Source: Stigmatella ashevillena (GTDB taxonomy: Bacteria; Myxococcota; Myxococcia; Myxococcales; Myxococcaceae). Taken from it: DNA of 64,000 nt. The notes beneath the pieces were generated by a model that saw only the letters and a list, made by a program, of their open reading frames with translations, did not search any database and was not told the DNA's origin. The stretch lies in the NCBI RefSeq assembly GCF_028368975.1, contig NZ_JAQNDM010000002.1, forward strand, positions 9,046,425 to 9,110,424, in the 5' to 3' direction. A program made the position numbers and the translations under genes. This document shows, in pieces, positions 30,742 to 39,595 of this stretch. Positions within the stretch are counted from its first letter, which is position 1. Each line of letters begins with the position of its first letter.

Positions 30742-32475
30742 GTGCCTGGCCTCTGCTTTTTGGTGGCTGGCGCGGTACAACGCGCCCCGGTGGCTCTCCG
30801 TCCTCGATTCCCACTGGCGTTCTTTGGGCTGTGCCTGCTCGCCGCGTGGGGGCCGTGCGGCTTTCAGCCCGAGCCGGGCACCAAGGTCATCGTTCCCTCG
30901 ATGCCCACCACGCTGGACTGGAGCTACTCGGATCCGGCCAGCTGGGCGAATTACCCGGTGATGCTCGCCACCCAGAAGGGCCTCACCACGCTGGGGGAGG
31001 ACCACTCCGTGCGGCCTGGGCTCGCCGAGCGCTGGGAGCAGGAGCGTGATGCCCAGGGCCATGAGCGCTACACCTTCCACCTGCGCCAGGACGTGCGCTG
31101 GTCGGATGGCACCACCCCGCTCAGCGCTCAGGACTTCGTCGTGGGGTGGCGCCGCGCGATGCTTGGCCGCGAGCGCGGCGAGATGGCGGACATCGCAGGG
31201 GTGCGCCAGGTGCTGGAGCTGCTGGAGCGGGGGGCTCCCACCGCGCAGGTTCACGAAGCCCTGGCGCGCACGGGGGTCGAGGCTTTGGATGCGCACACCC
31301 TTCGGGTGACGCTGGAACGGCCGCGCAACTACTTCCTGTCCCGGTTGGCCAACGTCTATCTGTTCTTCCCCGCGCCCTCGGGGGATCTCACGGGCCTGAC
31401 GGATGAGGCGATCCGTGACTACTTTGACCGGCCGAGGGAAGGGCGGCCGCTGGCGCTGGGCCCCTACCGTGTGGAGCGCTGGGACCGTGCGGGCGAGCGT
31501 GTCCGGCTGGTCCACAACCCCGCCTCGGCCTTCCAACCCCCGCTCGAAGCAGGGGAGCGCCCTGCGCCTGTCGTCACGTTGATGAGATCCGAGATTGGCA
31601 CGGCCCTCTACGCCCGTGGCCGGGTCGACTTCGTCTTCATCGACAGCGCGTTGGCCTTGAGAGGCCCCCGCCCGGAGGATCTCCGGCATGAGCCATTGCT
31701 CTCCACGTACTTCCTGGTCTTCAACACCGAGCGGCCTCCGCTGGACCGGCCCGAGGTGCGGCGTGCCCTGGCGCGAGCGCTGGATCGGGAGGGGCTGCTG
31801 GCGGGGTTGCTGCCCGAAGTCCGGCCCACGAATGTGTTGCTGCCGCCGGAGTTGCCCGGTGCCGCGACGCCCGAGGAGGCCGCGCGTCTGCCGCGCTTTG
31901 ACCGGGAGCGGGCACGGGAGGAACTCAAGGGGCAGCCGGGGCTTCAGCGTCCGTTGCGCCTCGTCTACAAGTCCGGAGATTCCTTCGTTCCGGAGGTGGC
32001 CATCGCCGAGCGCATCGCGTCGCAGCTCGCCTCAGTGGGCGTGACGGTGCTGCTCGATGCGAGAGCCGACTTCTCGTCCGAGGTGGCCCGCAGGACACCC
32101 GAGGGGCCCCGGGCCTACGACATGTATCTCCGCCGGTTGGGGGCCGACTATGCCCACCCCAATACCTTCTTCACCCTCTTCGAGCGCGAGGGCAACCACC
32201 AGTCGGGTTGGGAGAACCAGGCAGGAGGGGAGCCGATGGCGCGCTTCGAGCGGCTGCTGGAAGAGGCGGACGCGGAAGCCAGCCTCGAACAGGCCCGGAC
32301 GCTGTATGCCCAGGCACAGGAGGTGCTCGTCGGCGAGCAGGCCGTCATCGCTGCGCTGTACCACCCGGACCGCTACTACCGGGCCCGGCCGACGCTGCGA
32401 GGCCTGGACGTGGACCCGTTCAACTTCCTGTCCCTTCGAGCTCTCCGGCTCGCGCCGATGCCAGGGGAGCGCTAG
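30742..32475 (+). CDS. Peptide ABC transporter substrate-binding protein (SBP_bac_5)
   Basis: A 577-residue periplasmic binding protein of the OppA/DppA family. A long N-terminal signal (basic part around residues 14-22, hydrophobic LAFFGLCLLAAWG) ends near a cysteine but without a clear lipobox. The family landmarks follow: the T-L-D-W start, L-A-E-R-W-E segment, V-R-W-S-D-G-T, S-A-x-D-F-V-x-G-W-R and, near the C-terminus, the D-Y-A-H-P-N-T-F-F segment. GTG 30742 was chosen because a purine-rich GGAGGGGG lies just upstream; GTG 30790 is the alternative. It heads a three-gene unit with two permeases. Confidence 0.9.
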   Translation: MPGLCFLVAGAVQRAPVALRPRFPLAFFGLCLLAAWGPCGFQPEPGTKVIVPSMPTTLDWSYSDPASWANYPVMLATQKGLTTLGEDHSVRPGLAERWEQERDAQGHERYTFHLRQDVRWSDGTTPLSAQDFVVGWRRAMLGRERGEMADIAGVRQVLELLERGAPTAQVHEALARTGVEALDAHTLRVTLERPRNYFLSRLANVYLFFPAPSGDLTGLTDEAIRDYFDRPREGRPLALGPYRVERWDRAGERVRLVHNPASAFQPPLEAGERPAPVVTLMRSEIGTALYARGRVDFVFIDSALALRGPRPEDLRHEPLLSTYFLVFNTERPPLDRPEVRRALARALDREGLLAGLLPEVRPTNVLLPPELPGAATPEEAARLPRFDRERAREELKGQPGLQRPLRLVYKSGDSFVPEVAIAERIASQLASVGVTVLLDARADFSSEVARRTPEGPRAYDMYLRRLGADYAHPNTFFTLFEREGNHQSGWENQAGGEPMARFERLLEEADAEASLEQARTLYAQAQEVLVGEQAVIAALYHPDRYYRARPTLRGLDVDPFNFLSLRALRLAPMPGER

Positions 32476-32478
32476 CGC

Positions 32479-33363
32479 ATGCAGCAGCTTCTTGTCCGGG
32501 TAGGCCGGCAGCTCGTGCTCGTTCCCATCGTGGCGCTGGCCTCGTACTTCCTCATGGCCAGCTTGCCGCTCACCACCGAGGACGACTCCAAGCGCCAGGT
32601 CTCTCCGGAACTGGCCGCCTCCTACCGGAGGGACCTGGGCATCGGCGAGCCGCTGGGCTTTCTGCGCCCCTGGCAGAAGCTCTTCCGGGGAGAACGCCTG
32701 GGCACCAGCGCCCAGGGAGTCACGGGCGATGAGCTGCTGCTCAAGCTCTCCGGCAGCGTGGGAGTGGGCATGGTGGCGCTGGGTCTTGCGCTCGTGTGGG
32801 CCCTGTCCTTCGCCCTCTTCAGGAGCCGCTGGAGGCGGGGGCGGCTGGCCGTTCTCGGAGATGCGCTGCCCGCGGTGGCCTTCGGAACGCCCGTCTTCAT
32901 CCCCGCACTGCTGTTGGCGCCCACCGTGGTGGAGCGGGGCTACCTGCTGCCCGAGTTGACCTCCGCGCTTGTGACCTCTGTGTGGCCGGGCATCTTCCTG
33001 GGCACCTTGCTCGCGGATGCGCTGGAGACGGAGTTGGCCCGGGACTACGTGCGCACCGCCGCCAGCAAGGGGTTGGCGCCAGGGGTGGTGCTGCGCCGCC
33101 ACGTGTTGCCCAACGTGCTGCCCGCGCTGCTGGATGCCATCGGCCCCATGGCCACCTCGCTGCTCGCGGGCTCCTTCGCCGCCGAGCGTGTTCTGGGGCT
33201 GCCGTACTTTGGCCAGCTCTACGTGCTCGCCGTCCTCCAGAAGCAGGTGGCCGTGGTGGTGGTGGCCACCACCGTCTTCGCCTCGGTGCTCGTCTTCGTC
33301 GGCCTGGTGGTGGAGGCCGTCCGCCTCCTGGTGGATCCGCGGGCCCGGGAGGCTCGCGCATGA
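32479..33363 (+). CDS. Peptide ABC transporter permease (DppB/OppB type)
   Basis: A 294-residue inner-membrane permease. It has an N-terminal helix, the typical short soluble insert after helix 1 (L-G-I-G-E-P-L), about five more helices and the EAA loop region D-Y-V-R-T-A-A-S-K-G-L that contacts the ATPase. It starts 3 nt after the binding-protein stop and overlaps the next permease by ATGA. Confidence 0.92.
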   Translation: MQQLLVRVGRQLVLVPIVALASYFLMASLPLTTEDDSKRQVSPELAASYRRDLGIGEPLGFLRPWQKLFRGERLGTSAQGVTGDELLLKLSGSVGVGMVALGLALVWALSFALFRSRWRRGRLAVLGDALPAVAFGTPVFIPALLLAPTVVERGYLLPELTSALVTSVWPGIFLGTLLADALETELARDYVRTAASKGLAPGVVLRRHVLPNVLPALLDAIGPMATSLLAGSFAAERVLGLPYFGQLYVLAVLQKQVAVVVVATTVFASVLVFVGLVVEAVRLLVDPRAREARA

Positions 33364-34169
33364 GCCGCATTCCCGCGCGGGCCTGGGTGGGGCTCCTCTT
33401 GCTCGGAGGACTGGGGGCACTGAGCCTCCTGATGGGCCGCCTCTTTCCAGAGGTGCTCGCCTCCTCGTGCCCGTTGGGGAGCGATCTCACGCGTCCCGAC
33501 CGCACCGTGTGCGAGCTGGCATTCGGAGGTTTGTGGATCTCCCTCGCCATCGGTCTGGCTGCGGGCGGGCTCTCGACGGGCCTGGGGTTGGGCGTGGCGG
33601 CCGTGGCCCGCCTGGCGGGAGGGGCGCTGGAGCGGTGGGTGATGCGACTGGCGGATTCCTTCTTCGCGCTGCCCGACGTGCTGGTGGTGATGGTGCTCCA
33701 ACTCGCGGGCCAATCCCTCGTGGACGCAGGCGGTGGGGCAGGGCTGGGCCCCTTCGGACTGATGGTGGTGTCACTGGCCCTGGTCGGCTGGGCAGGGCCC
33801 GCGCGCATGTTCCGCAACCGCCTGAGCACGCTGGAAGGGCAGGAGTTCGTGGCTGCCTCTCGGGCGCTGGGTGGAAGCCGTTTCCACGTGCTTCGGGTCC
33901 ACCTCTGGCCTGCCTTGCTCCCCTTCGTCCTGGCTGTCTTCCTGAGCCGACTGCCAGCCGCCATCCTCGCGGAGTCCACGGTGAGCTTCTTCGGCATCGC
34001 GCGGATGGAGCCCATGTCCCTGGGGCGCTACCTGGGGACCAGCTACGCGGCGCTCATCTACGAGGGGGGCCCGCGCATCGTTATTCCCGCCTGGACGTTG
34101 CTCGTGCTGCTGGTGCTTGGAGCCTCGCTCTCCTCCCAGGCACTGGGAACGGGCGTCCGGAAGGGCTGA
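33360..34169 (+). CDS. Peptide ABC transporter permease (DppC/OppC type)
   Basis: A 269-residue partner permease with about six helices and the EAA loop E-F-V-A-A-S-R-A-L-G-G-S. It starts at ATG 33360 in an ATGA overlap with the previous gene. The usual DppD/DppF ATPase genes do not follow; the next gene is a response regulator. The transporter must therefore use ATPases encoded elsewhere. Confidence 0.92.
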   Translation: MSRIPARAWVGLLLLGGLGALSLLMGRLFPEVLASSCPLGSDLTRPDRTVCELAFGGLWISLAIGLAAGGLSTGLGLGVAAVARLAGGALERWVMRLADSFFALPDVLVVMVLQLAGQSLVDAGGGAGLGPFGLMVVSLALVGWAGPARMFRNRLSTLEGQEFVAASRALGGSRFHVLRVHLWPALLPFVLAVFLSRLPAAILAESTVSFFGIARMEPMSLGRYLGTSYAALIYEGGPRIVIPAWTLLVLLVLGASLSSQALGTGVRKG

Positions 34170-34294
34170 TTCTCGCTCAACCCCTTGGTTCACCTGGAGT
34201 TTCTGGGAGGTGGGGCGGAATGCCGCGCGTCCTTCAGAGGGTTCTTCCAAAGCACACTTCCTGACACACACCTCGTTACTTCCAGGTCGAGCCC

Positions 34295-34750
34295 ATGTCC
34301 TTCCCTATCGATGATCTTCCCATTGCTACCGGTCATACGCCTGTGCGCGAGCAGCGCGACGACGACCTGAAGCTGGAACAGGTCCGGGGAGCGGTGCTGG
34401 TGGTCGAGGACGATCCGTCCAGCCGCGAACTGCTCGTCGAGATGCTCTCTCAGTGGGGGTACGAGCCTCTGCCCGTGGGCAGCGCAGAGGAGGCGGAGTT
34501 CGCCGTGCGCAACAAGCGCATGGACGCCGCCGTCGTGGACGTCTTCCTGCCGGGCCGCAGTGGCGCCCTGCTGATGTCCCGTCTGCGTGAGCGCTTCCCG
34601 CAGGCGGTCCTCATCGGGGTGAGCGCGATGAGTGACGCGTCCATGGCCCGCAAGTGCAAGGGGCTGGGGGCGGACCTCTTCATTGGCAAACCCGTGCTCC
34701 CGGAGAAGTTGGCCCAGGCGCTCCAATCGAAGCACCACAGCTGGCACTGA
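34295..34750 (+). CDS. Single-domain response regulator
   Basis: A 151-residue receiver domain with a ~30-residue N-terminal extension and no output domain. The acidic pair E38-D39-D40, phospho-acceptor Asp82 (A-V-V-D-V-F-L-P-G), Ser110 and Lys132 (F-I-G-K-P) are all present, so it should be phosphorylated normally. As a CheY-like protein it acts through protein contacts. No kinase is adjacent, so its partner is unknown. Confidence 0.9.
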   Translation: MSFPIDDLPIATGHTPVREQRDDDLKLEQVRGAVLVVEDDPSSRELLVEMLSQWGYEPLPVGSAEEAEFAVRNKRMDAAVVDVFLPGRSGALLMSRLRERFPQAVLIGVSAMSDASMARKCKGLGADLFIGKPVLPEKLAQALQSKHHSWH

Positions 34751-34847
34751 CGCCTACGGGTTTCCCCTCGTCGCGGATCGGCCAGGGGGTGGGGGAGCGG
34801 AGCGGTATGCGGTTGCGCGCCCTCCCCGAACGGCCGATGCTTCCCGT

Positions 34848-35393
34848 GTGAAGACGCTCGCTCCCGGCCTCCTGCTGGCGATGCCCCAGCTGGGGGATCC
34901 CAACTTCCATCGCTCGGTGGTGCTGATGCTCGAGCATGGGGAGAATGGTTCCATGGGGCTGGTCATCAACCGGGGCGCGCCGCTGACGCTCGGTGAACTG
35001 GCCCGAGGGCAGGCGATGAAAATCGCCGCCGACCGCACCCAGCAGCCTGTTTTCGTCGGAGGGCCGGTGGAGGCCCACCGGGGTTTCATTCTTCACGACG
35101 AGGAGACGGTCTCGGAGAAGCACGTCGTCCTGCCGGGACTGTTCCTGAGCGTCACCCTGGATGCGCTGGGGCTGCTCCTGGAGAACCCTGGACCGCGCGT
35201 GCGCTTCTGCCTGGGGTATGCTGGCTGGGGCCCCGGGCAACTGGAGCGGGAGATGGCGGCCGGCTCATGGCTGTTCGCCGAGGCGGTGGTCCACTCGGTG
35301 CTGGAAGGAGAGCCCTCCCGGCTCTGGGGCGAGACGCTGCGGGGCATGGGCGTAGACCCCGCCATGCTGATGGTGGGAAAGGGTTTGAACTGA
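34848..35393 (+). CDS. algH: YqgE/AlgH family protein (UPF0301)
   Basis: A 181-residue protein of the AlgH family, molecular function unsettled. The signatures are P-G-x-L-L-A-M-P-x-x-x-D-P-N-F-x-R-S-V-V, H-x-x-x-G-S-M-G-L-V-I-N-R, G-G-P-V and G-Y-A-G-W-G-P-G-Q-L-E-x-E. GTG 34848 gives the normal N-terminus. The stop shares a base with the bolA start, so translation is coupled. Confidence 0.9.
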   Translation: MKTLAPGLLLAMPQLGDPNFHRSVVLMLEHGENGSMGLVINRGAPLTLGELARGQAMKIAADRTQQPVFVGGPVEAHRGFILHDEETVSEKHVVLPGLFLSVTLDALGLLLENPGPRVRFCLGYAGWGPGQLEREMAAGSWLFAEAVVHSVLEGEPSRLWGETLRGMGVDPAMLMVGKGLN

Positions 35394-35650
35394 TGCTGAA
35401 CGAAGAGAGCCTCCGTCACCGCATCCTCGAGGCCCTGCCGGGCTCCGAGGTGGTGGTCCGTGACACCACGGGAACGGGTGACCATTTCGAGGCGCAGGTG
35501 GTGAGCCCGGCATTCACGGGAAAGACCATGGTGCAGCAGCACAAGCTCGTGTACGCGCCGCTTCAGCCCTTGCTGGCGACGGGCGAACTGCATGCGCTGG
35601 CGCTAAAGACTTATTCGCCCGAGCAATGGCAGAAGCTCGGCCCTCGCTGA
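35393..35650 (+). CDS. bolA: BolA family protein
   Basis: An 85-residue BolA: the L-x-x-A-x-x-x-x-x-V-x-D segment, D-H-F, and K-T-x-V-x-Q-H-K-L-V-Y with the conserved histidine used to share a [2Fe-2S] cluster, then H-A-L-x-L-x-T-Y. BolA proteins form heterodimers with CGFS glutaredoxins; grxD is the next gene, 14 bp on, which makes the partnership very likely here. Confidence 0.92.
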   Translation: MLNEESLRHRILEALPGSEVVVRDTTGTGDHFEAQVVSPAFTGKTMVQQHKLVYAPLQPLLATGELHALALKTYSPEQWQKLGPR

Positions 35651-35664
35651 AGAAGGACTCACCG

Positions 35665-35988
35665 ATGAATCCAGAACTCAAGGCCCAGCTCGAGGAGCAG
35701 ATCCGCTCCCACAAGATCGTCCTGTTCATGAAGGGCAATGCCCTGTTCCCCCAGTGCGGCTTCTCCGCCCGGGCGCTGCAACTGCTGCAGCCGCTCGGTC
35801 AGGTGCACACGGTGGATGTGCTGGCCGACCCCGCCATCCGTCAGGGCATCAAGGACTACTCGAACTGGCCCACCATTCCTCAGATCTACATCAACGGGGA
35901 GTTCATCGGCGGCTCGGACATCCTGATGGAGCTGGCCGAGCGAGGCGAGTTGGCGAGCCTCGTGGCGGGCACCCCGTCCGGGAGCTGA
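35665..35988 (+). CDS. grxD: Monothiol glutaredoxin, Grx4 type
   Basis: A 107-residue monothiol glutaredoxin. The active site C31-G-F-S is preceded by K23-G and F-P-Q, and followed by W-P-T-I-P-Q-I-Y-I-N-G-E-F-I-G-G-x-D for glutathione binding. It carries and delivers [2Fe-2S] clusters rather than reducing disulphides. It lies next to bolA, its usual partner, in an algH-bolA-grxD operon. Confidence 0.95.
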   Translation: MNPELKAQLEEQIRSHKIVLFMKGNALFPQCGFSARALQLLQPLGQVHTVDVLADPAIRQGIKDYSNWPTIPQIYINGEFIGGSDILMELAERGELASLVAGTPSGS

Positions 35989-36043
35989 GCGGTAAGTCTT
36001 ACCGTCCCCCCCGGGTAGCGGCGGCTGTTCATTCCTACATAGA

Positions 36044-37357
36044 ATGAGCAGCGCCTTGGCCACCGCGACACCGCCCCCTCCTGGTGAAACGACCGACGCT
36101 CTTGAGCCGTCGTCCGTTTCTGTTCCTTCCTCGTCTCCCAATGCGCTGAACGTCCCCCCGGCACAGGTGCCGCCTGGGCCGGACGTGCCCTTGGGGGATC
36201 CCGAGGACGCGGTCCCCACGGCGAAGACCCAGACGTTGCTGGAGCGGGTGCAGTCCTTCCGCGCCAGGAACGAGAAGTGGGAGATGGCGGCGTTCTTCTT
36301 CGTCGGGTTCGCCTACGACGTCCTCACGCTGGGCCGCATCGACGACACGCTCTCCATGGTGCAGCAGTTCGTGTACTTGGGGGTGCTGGCCTCGCTGTTG
36401 CTGCTGGAGCAGCGCTACCCGGAGGGGGTGGAGCCGCCGAAGGCGCTGGCGAAGGTGTGGCGCTGGCGCGAGGACGCCATCCACTTCTTCTACGGGAGCC
36501 TGCTCAGCTCCTTCACGCTCTTCTTCTTCAAGAGCGCCTCGGGGCTCGTGGCGCTGTTGTTCCTGGTGGTCATGTTCGGCCTGCTGGTGGCCAACGAGCT
36601 GCCGCGCTTCCGCCAGCTGGGGCCCGTGGTGCGCATGACGCTCTTCAGCCTGTGCGTCAGCATGTACCTGGCCTACGTGCTGCCGGTGCTCACGGGCCGG
36701 TTGAACGTGTGGATCTTCCTGCTCGCGCTGGTGCTCGCCGCAGGGGTCATCTACGGGATGATGCGGCTGTTGCGCCGCTGGGGCCTCATGGAGGGCACGG
36801 CGCTGATCCGTCAGGTGGCCCTGCCGGGGTTCGGCCTGCAGGCGGCGCTGCTGGTGCTCTATCTGCTCCGGGTGCTCCCGCCGGTGCCGCTGTCCGTGAC
36901 GTTCAGCGGCGTCTACCACGAGGTGAAGCGCGTCAACGGTCCGGAGGGCGTCGAGTACCACCTCTCGCACCAGCGGCCCTGGTGGAAGTTCTGGCAGAAG
37001 GGGGACCAGTCCTTCCGGGTGCGCACGGGCGACAAGGTGAACTACTTCGTCAGCGTCTTCGCGCCTGCGGGCTTCCACGACTACTCGGTCTACGTGCAGT
37101 GGTACTTCGACGATCCGCAGAAGGGCTGGCGGTCATTTTTCCGCAAGGCGCTCAATGCGCGGGGGACCGGAGCCGAGGCGGGGTTCCGCACCTACGCCAA
37201 CCTGACGAACCCCACGCCCGGGGATTGGCTCGCCGTGCTGGAGACGGAGGATGGGCACGAAATCAACCGCCTGTCCTTCAGCGTGGAGAAGGACGAGGGC
37301 ACCGAGCCCCGTGAGTTCGAGGTATTCGTGCACAAGCACGACAAGCGCACGAAGTAG
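36044..37357 (+). CDS. Multi-pass membrane protein with C-terminal DUF2914
   Basis: A 437-residue protein. The N-terminal ~70 residues are Pro/Ser-rich and cytoplasmic. About seven hydrophobic helices fill residues ~80-285. The C-terminal ~140 residues match DUF2914 in style: W-K-F-W-Q-K-G-D-Q-S-F-R-V, then a V-x-V-Q-W-Y-F-D segment and G-D-W-x-A-V-L-E-T-E-D-G-x-E. Its function is unknown; DUF2914 is a beta-rich, probably periplasmic domain. It ends 7 bp from the convergent patatin gene. Confidence 0.78.
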   Translation: MSSALATATPPPPGETTDALEPSSVSVPSSSPNALNVPPAQVPPGPDVPLGDPEDAVPTAKTQTLLERVQSFRARNEKWEMAAFFFVGFAYDVLTLGRIDDTLSMVQQFVYLGVLASLLLLEQRYPEGVEPPKALAKVWRWREDAIHFFYGSLLSSFTLFFFKSASGLVALLFLVVMFGLLVANELPRFRQLGPVVRMTLFSLCVSMYLAYVLPVLTGRLNVWIFLLALVLAAGVIYGMMRLLRRWGLMEGTALIRQVALPGFGLQAALLVLYLLRVLPPVPLSVTFSGVYHEVKRVNGPEGVEYHLSHQRPWWKFWQKGDQSFRVRTGDKVNYFVSVFAPAGFHDYSVYVQWYFDDPQKGWRSFFRKALNARGTGAEAGFRTYANLTNPTPGDWLAVLETEDGHEINRLSFSVEKDEGTEPREFEVFVHKHDKRTK

Positions 37358-37363
37358 ACGGCG

Positions 37364-38644
37364 TCAGGCCGCGCTCGCCTCTTCGGAGAGGGTGAGGGTC
37401 GCCTCCTCCGCAAGGCTCTGGGGCTTCTCGGACCAGAAGCGCTCCCACTGAGGGCGCAGGGCCCGGGCATCCTGCCGCCCCAGATCGATGAGGATGTCCG
37501 CGAAGCCGCCATCGAACAGCAGATACGAGGCGAGGTCCGCGTCGCGCGGCGCCTCCCGCTCCACCAGCTTCAGGATGGTGCGGTGGGCCAGTCCCTGGCT
37601 CCGCTTGCGGAAGCCCGGCGCTCGAACGTACTCGGCCGCCAGGGTGCCCAGATCCTTCGAGGGGCGGACCAGCAACTCGCGGATGGCGCGCACGGGCTGG
37701 CTGCGGTGGGGGTGGACGGCGGCGCTGAGGGTCTGCGCGAAGCCTGGCCCGTACTTGCTCGTGCCCGCCTCGAGGATGGCGTTGAGCCGCCGCAGGCGCC
37801 CCAGGTCCTGGTCGATGCGGTCCGTCATCAGCATGTTCAGCATCTGGCCGATGAGGAAGGGCGCGGTGACGGAGGCCTGCTCGCGCTCCTGAACGGTGGG
37901 CCCCTGGGGCTCCCCCTGCACCTCGGCCGGGTTGGAACGCAGCGAGATGATGAGGACACGCTGCGCGCCCAACCGGAGCGCGGGGCTGAGCGGGACATTG
38001 AGCCGCAGGCCTCCATCCATGTGGAGCCGTCCCCGGATGCGGACCACGGGAAAGACGATGGGAAGGGCAGCTGACGCCAGGGCGTGGTTGGGGCCAATGC
38101 GCGTGGCCACGGCCTGGGAGTTGGGATCGTCACTCCAGGTGGGGACCCCGCCGCCGTGGCGCTGAATGAAGACCGTGGCACCGCCCGTGCCGATGTGCGT
38201 GGCGCTCACCGCCAGGGCATCCAGGTGGCCTCCCCGCAGGTTCCGGCTGATGTTGCGCCAGGGAATGCCCCGGCCCACCAGGGCCCGGAGCCCCCGGGGA
38301 TCCACCAGTCCACCATGTTGGATGTCGTTGGGCGCGGCGGCCTTGCCGAGGGTCTCCCGCAGCAGCCGGACGATGTCTCCGTAGCCACAGCGAAGCACCT
38401 CCTCCACCTTCATCGCCGTCCAGTGCGCGATGAGCCCTTGGGCCTGCTGCAAGGGTTGGTGGTTCGTCGCGGCCAGGTAGCAGGCATGGATGGCGCCCAC
38501 GGACGTGCCCGCGAGGATGTCCAACTTCAGTGCCCGTCCAAAGGCGGGCTCGAACTCTTCGCGGAGGTAGGAAAGGACGCCTGCTTCGTAAGCGCCTCGG
38601 GCAGCGCCGCCACCCAGGACCAGACCCGTCTTCAGCCGACTCAT
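37364..38644 (-). CDS. Patatin-like phospholipase
   Basis: A 426-residue lipid acyl hydrolase. The catalytic dyad is visible: the oxyanion loop GGGAARGAYEAG near the start, nucleophile Ser in GTSVG (residues ~47-51), and Asp in the D-G-G motif about 170 residues later. A C-terminal region of ~180 residues with no motif follows the catalytic part. ATG 38644 is used; GTG 38647 is adjacent. It is probably cytoplasmic or secreted without a signal peptide. The substrate cannot be told from sequence. Confidence 0.9.
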   Translation of the reverse strand: MSRLKTGLVLGGGAARGAYEAGVLSYLREEFEPAFGRALKLDILAGTSVGAIHACYLAATNHQPLQQAQGLIAHWTAMKVEEVLRCGYGDIVRLLRETLGKAAAPNDIQHGGLVDPRGLRALVGRGIPWRNISRNLRGGHLDALAVSATHIGTGGATVFIQRHGGGVPTWSDDPNSQAVATRIGPNHALASAALPIVFPVVRIRGRLHMDGGLRLNVPLSPALRLGAQRVLIISLRSNPAEVQGEPQGPTVQEREQASVTAPFLIGQMLNMLMTDRIDQDLGRLRRLNAILEAGTSKYGPGFAQTLSAAVHPHRSQPVRAIRELLVRPSKDLGTLAAEYVRAPGFRKRSQGLAHRTILKLVEREAPRDADLASYLLFDGGFADILIDLGRQDARALRPQWERFWSEKPQSLAEEATLTLSEEASAA

Positions 38645-38782
38645 CACGAGGAGGGAGTCTAGGGCGGATGGGGAGGTGAGGGTTAGTCTGGCTCGCCTGC
38701 CTGCCCGCGCCCGGGAGGCACCCTCCGTGACGCACGGCGCCGTCTGTACGGCCGGTCGCCAGGTGCGCTAGACCGGGGCCCT

Positions 38783-39586
38783 ATGCCGACCGTGGCTGAA
38801 CTCTTCCTTTACCCGCTCAAGTCCGCCGCGGGGTTGCCCTTGACCGAGGCCCAGGTGGAGCCCCTGGGGGTAGCGCATGACCGCCGGTGGATGGTGGCTT
38901 CGCCCAAGGGTTCCTTTTTCACGGGGCGCAAGCACCCCGCCTTGTTGCGCATCAACGCCCTGCCCAGCGCCACGGGCCTGCGCCTGTCCGCCCCAGGCGT
39001 TGCCGGATTGGAGGTGCCGGTGCCTCCCCTGGATGCGCCGCGCCTGGACGTCACCATCTGGGACGATACCTGCTCGGCCGCGAGGGCGGGTGAGGCGGCG
39101 GACCGTTGGCTCTCCGCGTTCCTGGGGGAACCCGTGTGCCTGGTCTACGTGGATGACCGGATGGAGCGCCCGGTGGATTCCCAGTACTCGGTTCCCGGGG
39201 ACAAGGTGGGCTTCGCGGACGGCTTTCCGTTGCTGCTGCTGTCCCGGGCCTCGCTGGAGGCGCTCAACCAGCGCCTGGCCCGCCCTGTCACGATGCTCCA
39301 CTTCCGCCCCAACCTGGTGGTGGAGGGGTGTGAGCCCTTCGCCGAGGACACCTGGAAGCGGCTGCGCATCGGGAACGTCGAATTGGAGGTGGCCAGCCCC
39401 TGCGCGAGGTGCGTCATGGTCACCCTGGATCCCCAGACGGCGGAGCAGGCCGCGGATGGAGAGCCCCTGCGCACGCTCACCACCTTCCGTCGGCAGCTCA
39501 AGAACAAGGTGATGTTCGGCCAGAACGTGGTGGTGCGCCGCCCAGGGAGGTTCCAGGTGGGCGACGCGGTGGAGGTGCTCGAATAG
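38783..39586 (+). CDS. MOSC domain protein with MOSC_N beta-barrel
   Basis: A 267-residue protein of the YcbX/mARC-like group. The N-terminal MOSC_N part has L-Y-P-x-K-S-x-x-G and D-R-R-W-M-V; the C-terminal MOSC domain has F-R-P-N-L-V-V-E-G and P-C-A-R-C with the cysteine expected to bind molybdenum cofactor. Such enzymes reduce N-hydroxylated compounds. YcbX carries an extra ferredoxin domain that is missing here, so an external electron donor would be needed. Confidence 0.88.
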   Translation: MPTVAELFLYPLKSAAGLPLTEAQVEPLGVAHDRRWMVASPKGSFFTGRKHPALLRINALPSATGLRLSAPGVAGLEVPVPPLDAPRLDVTIWDDTCSAARAGEAADRWLSAFLGEPVCLVYVDDRMERPVDSQYSVPGDKVGFADGFPLLLLSRASLEALNQRLARPVTMLHFRPNLVVEGCEPFAEDTWKRLRIGNVELEVASPCARCVMVTLDPQTAEQAADGEPLRTLTTFRRQLKNKVMFGQNVVVRRPGRFQVGDAVEVLE

Positions 39587-39595
39587 GCGGGGCGG

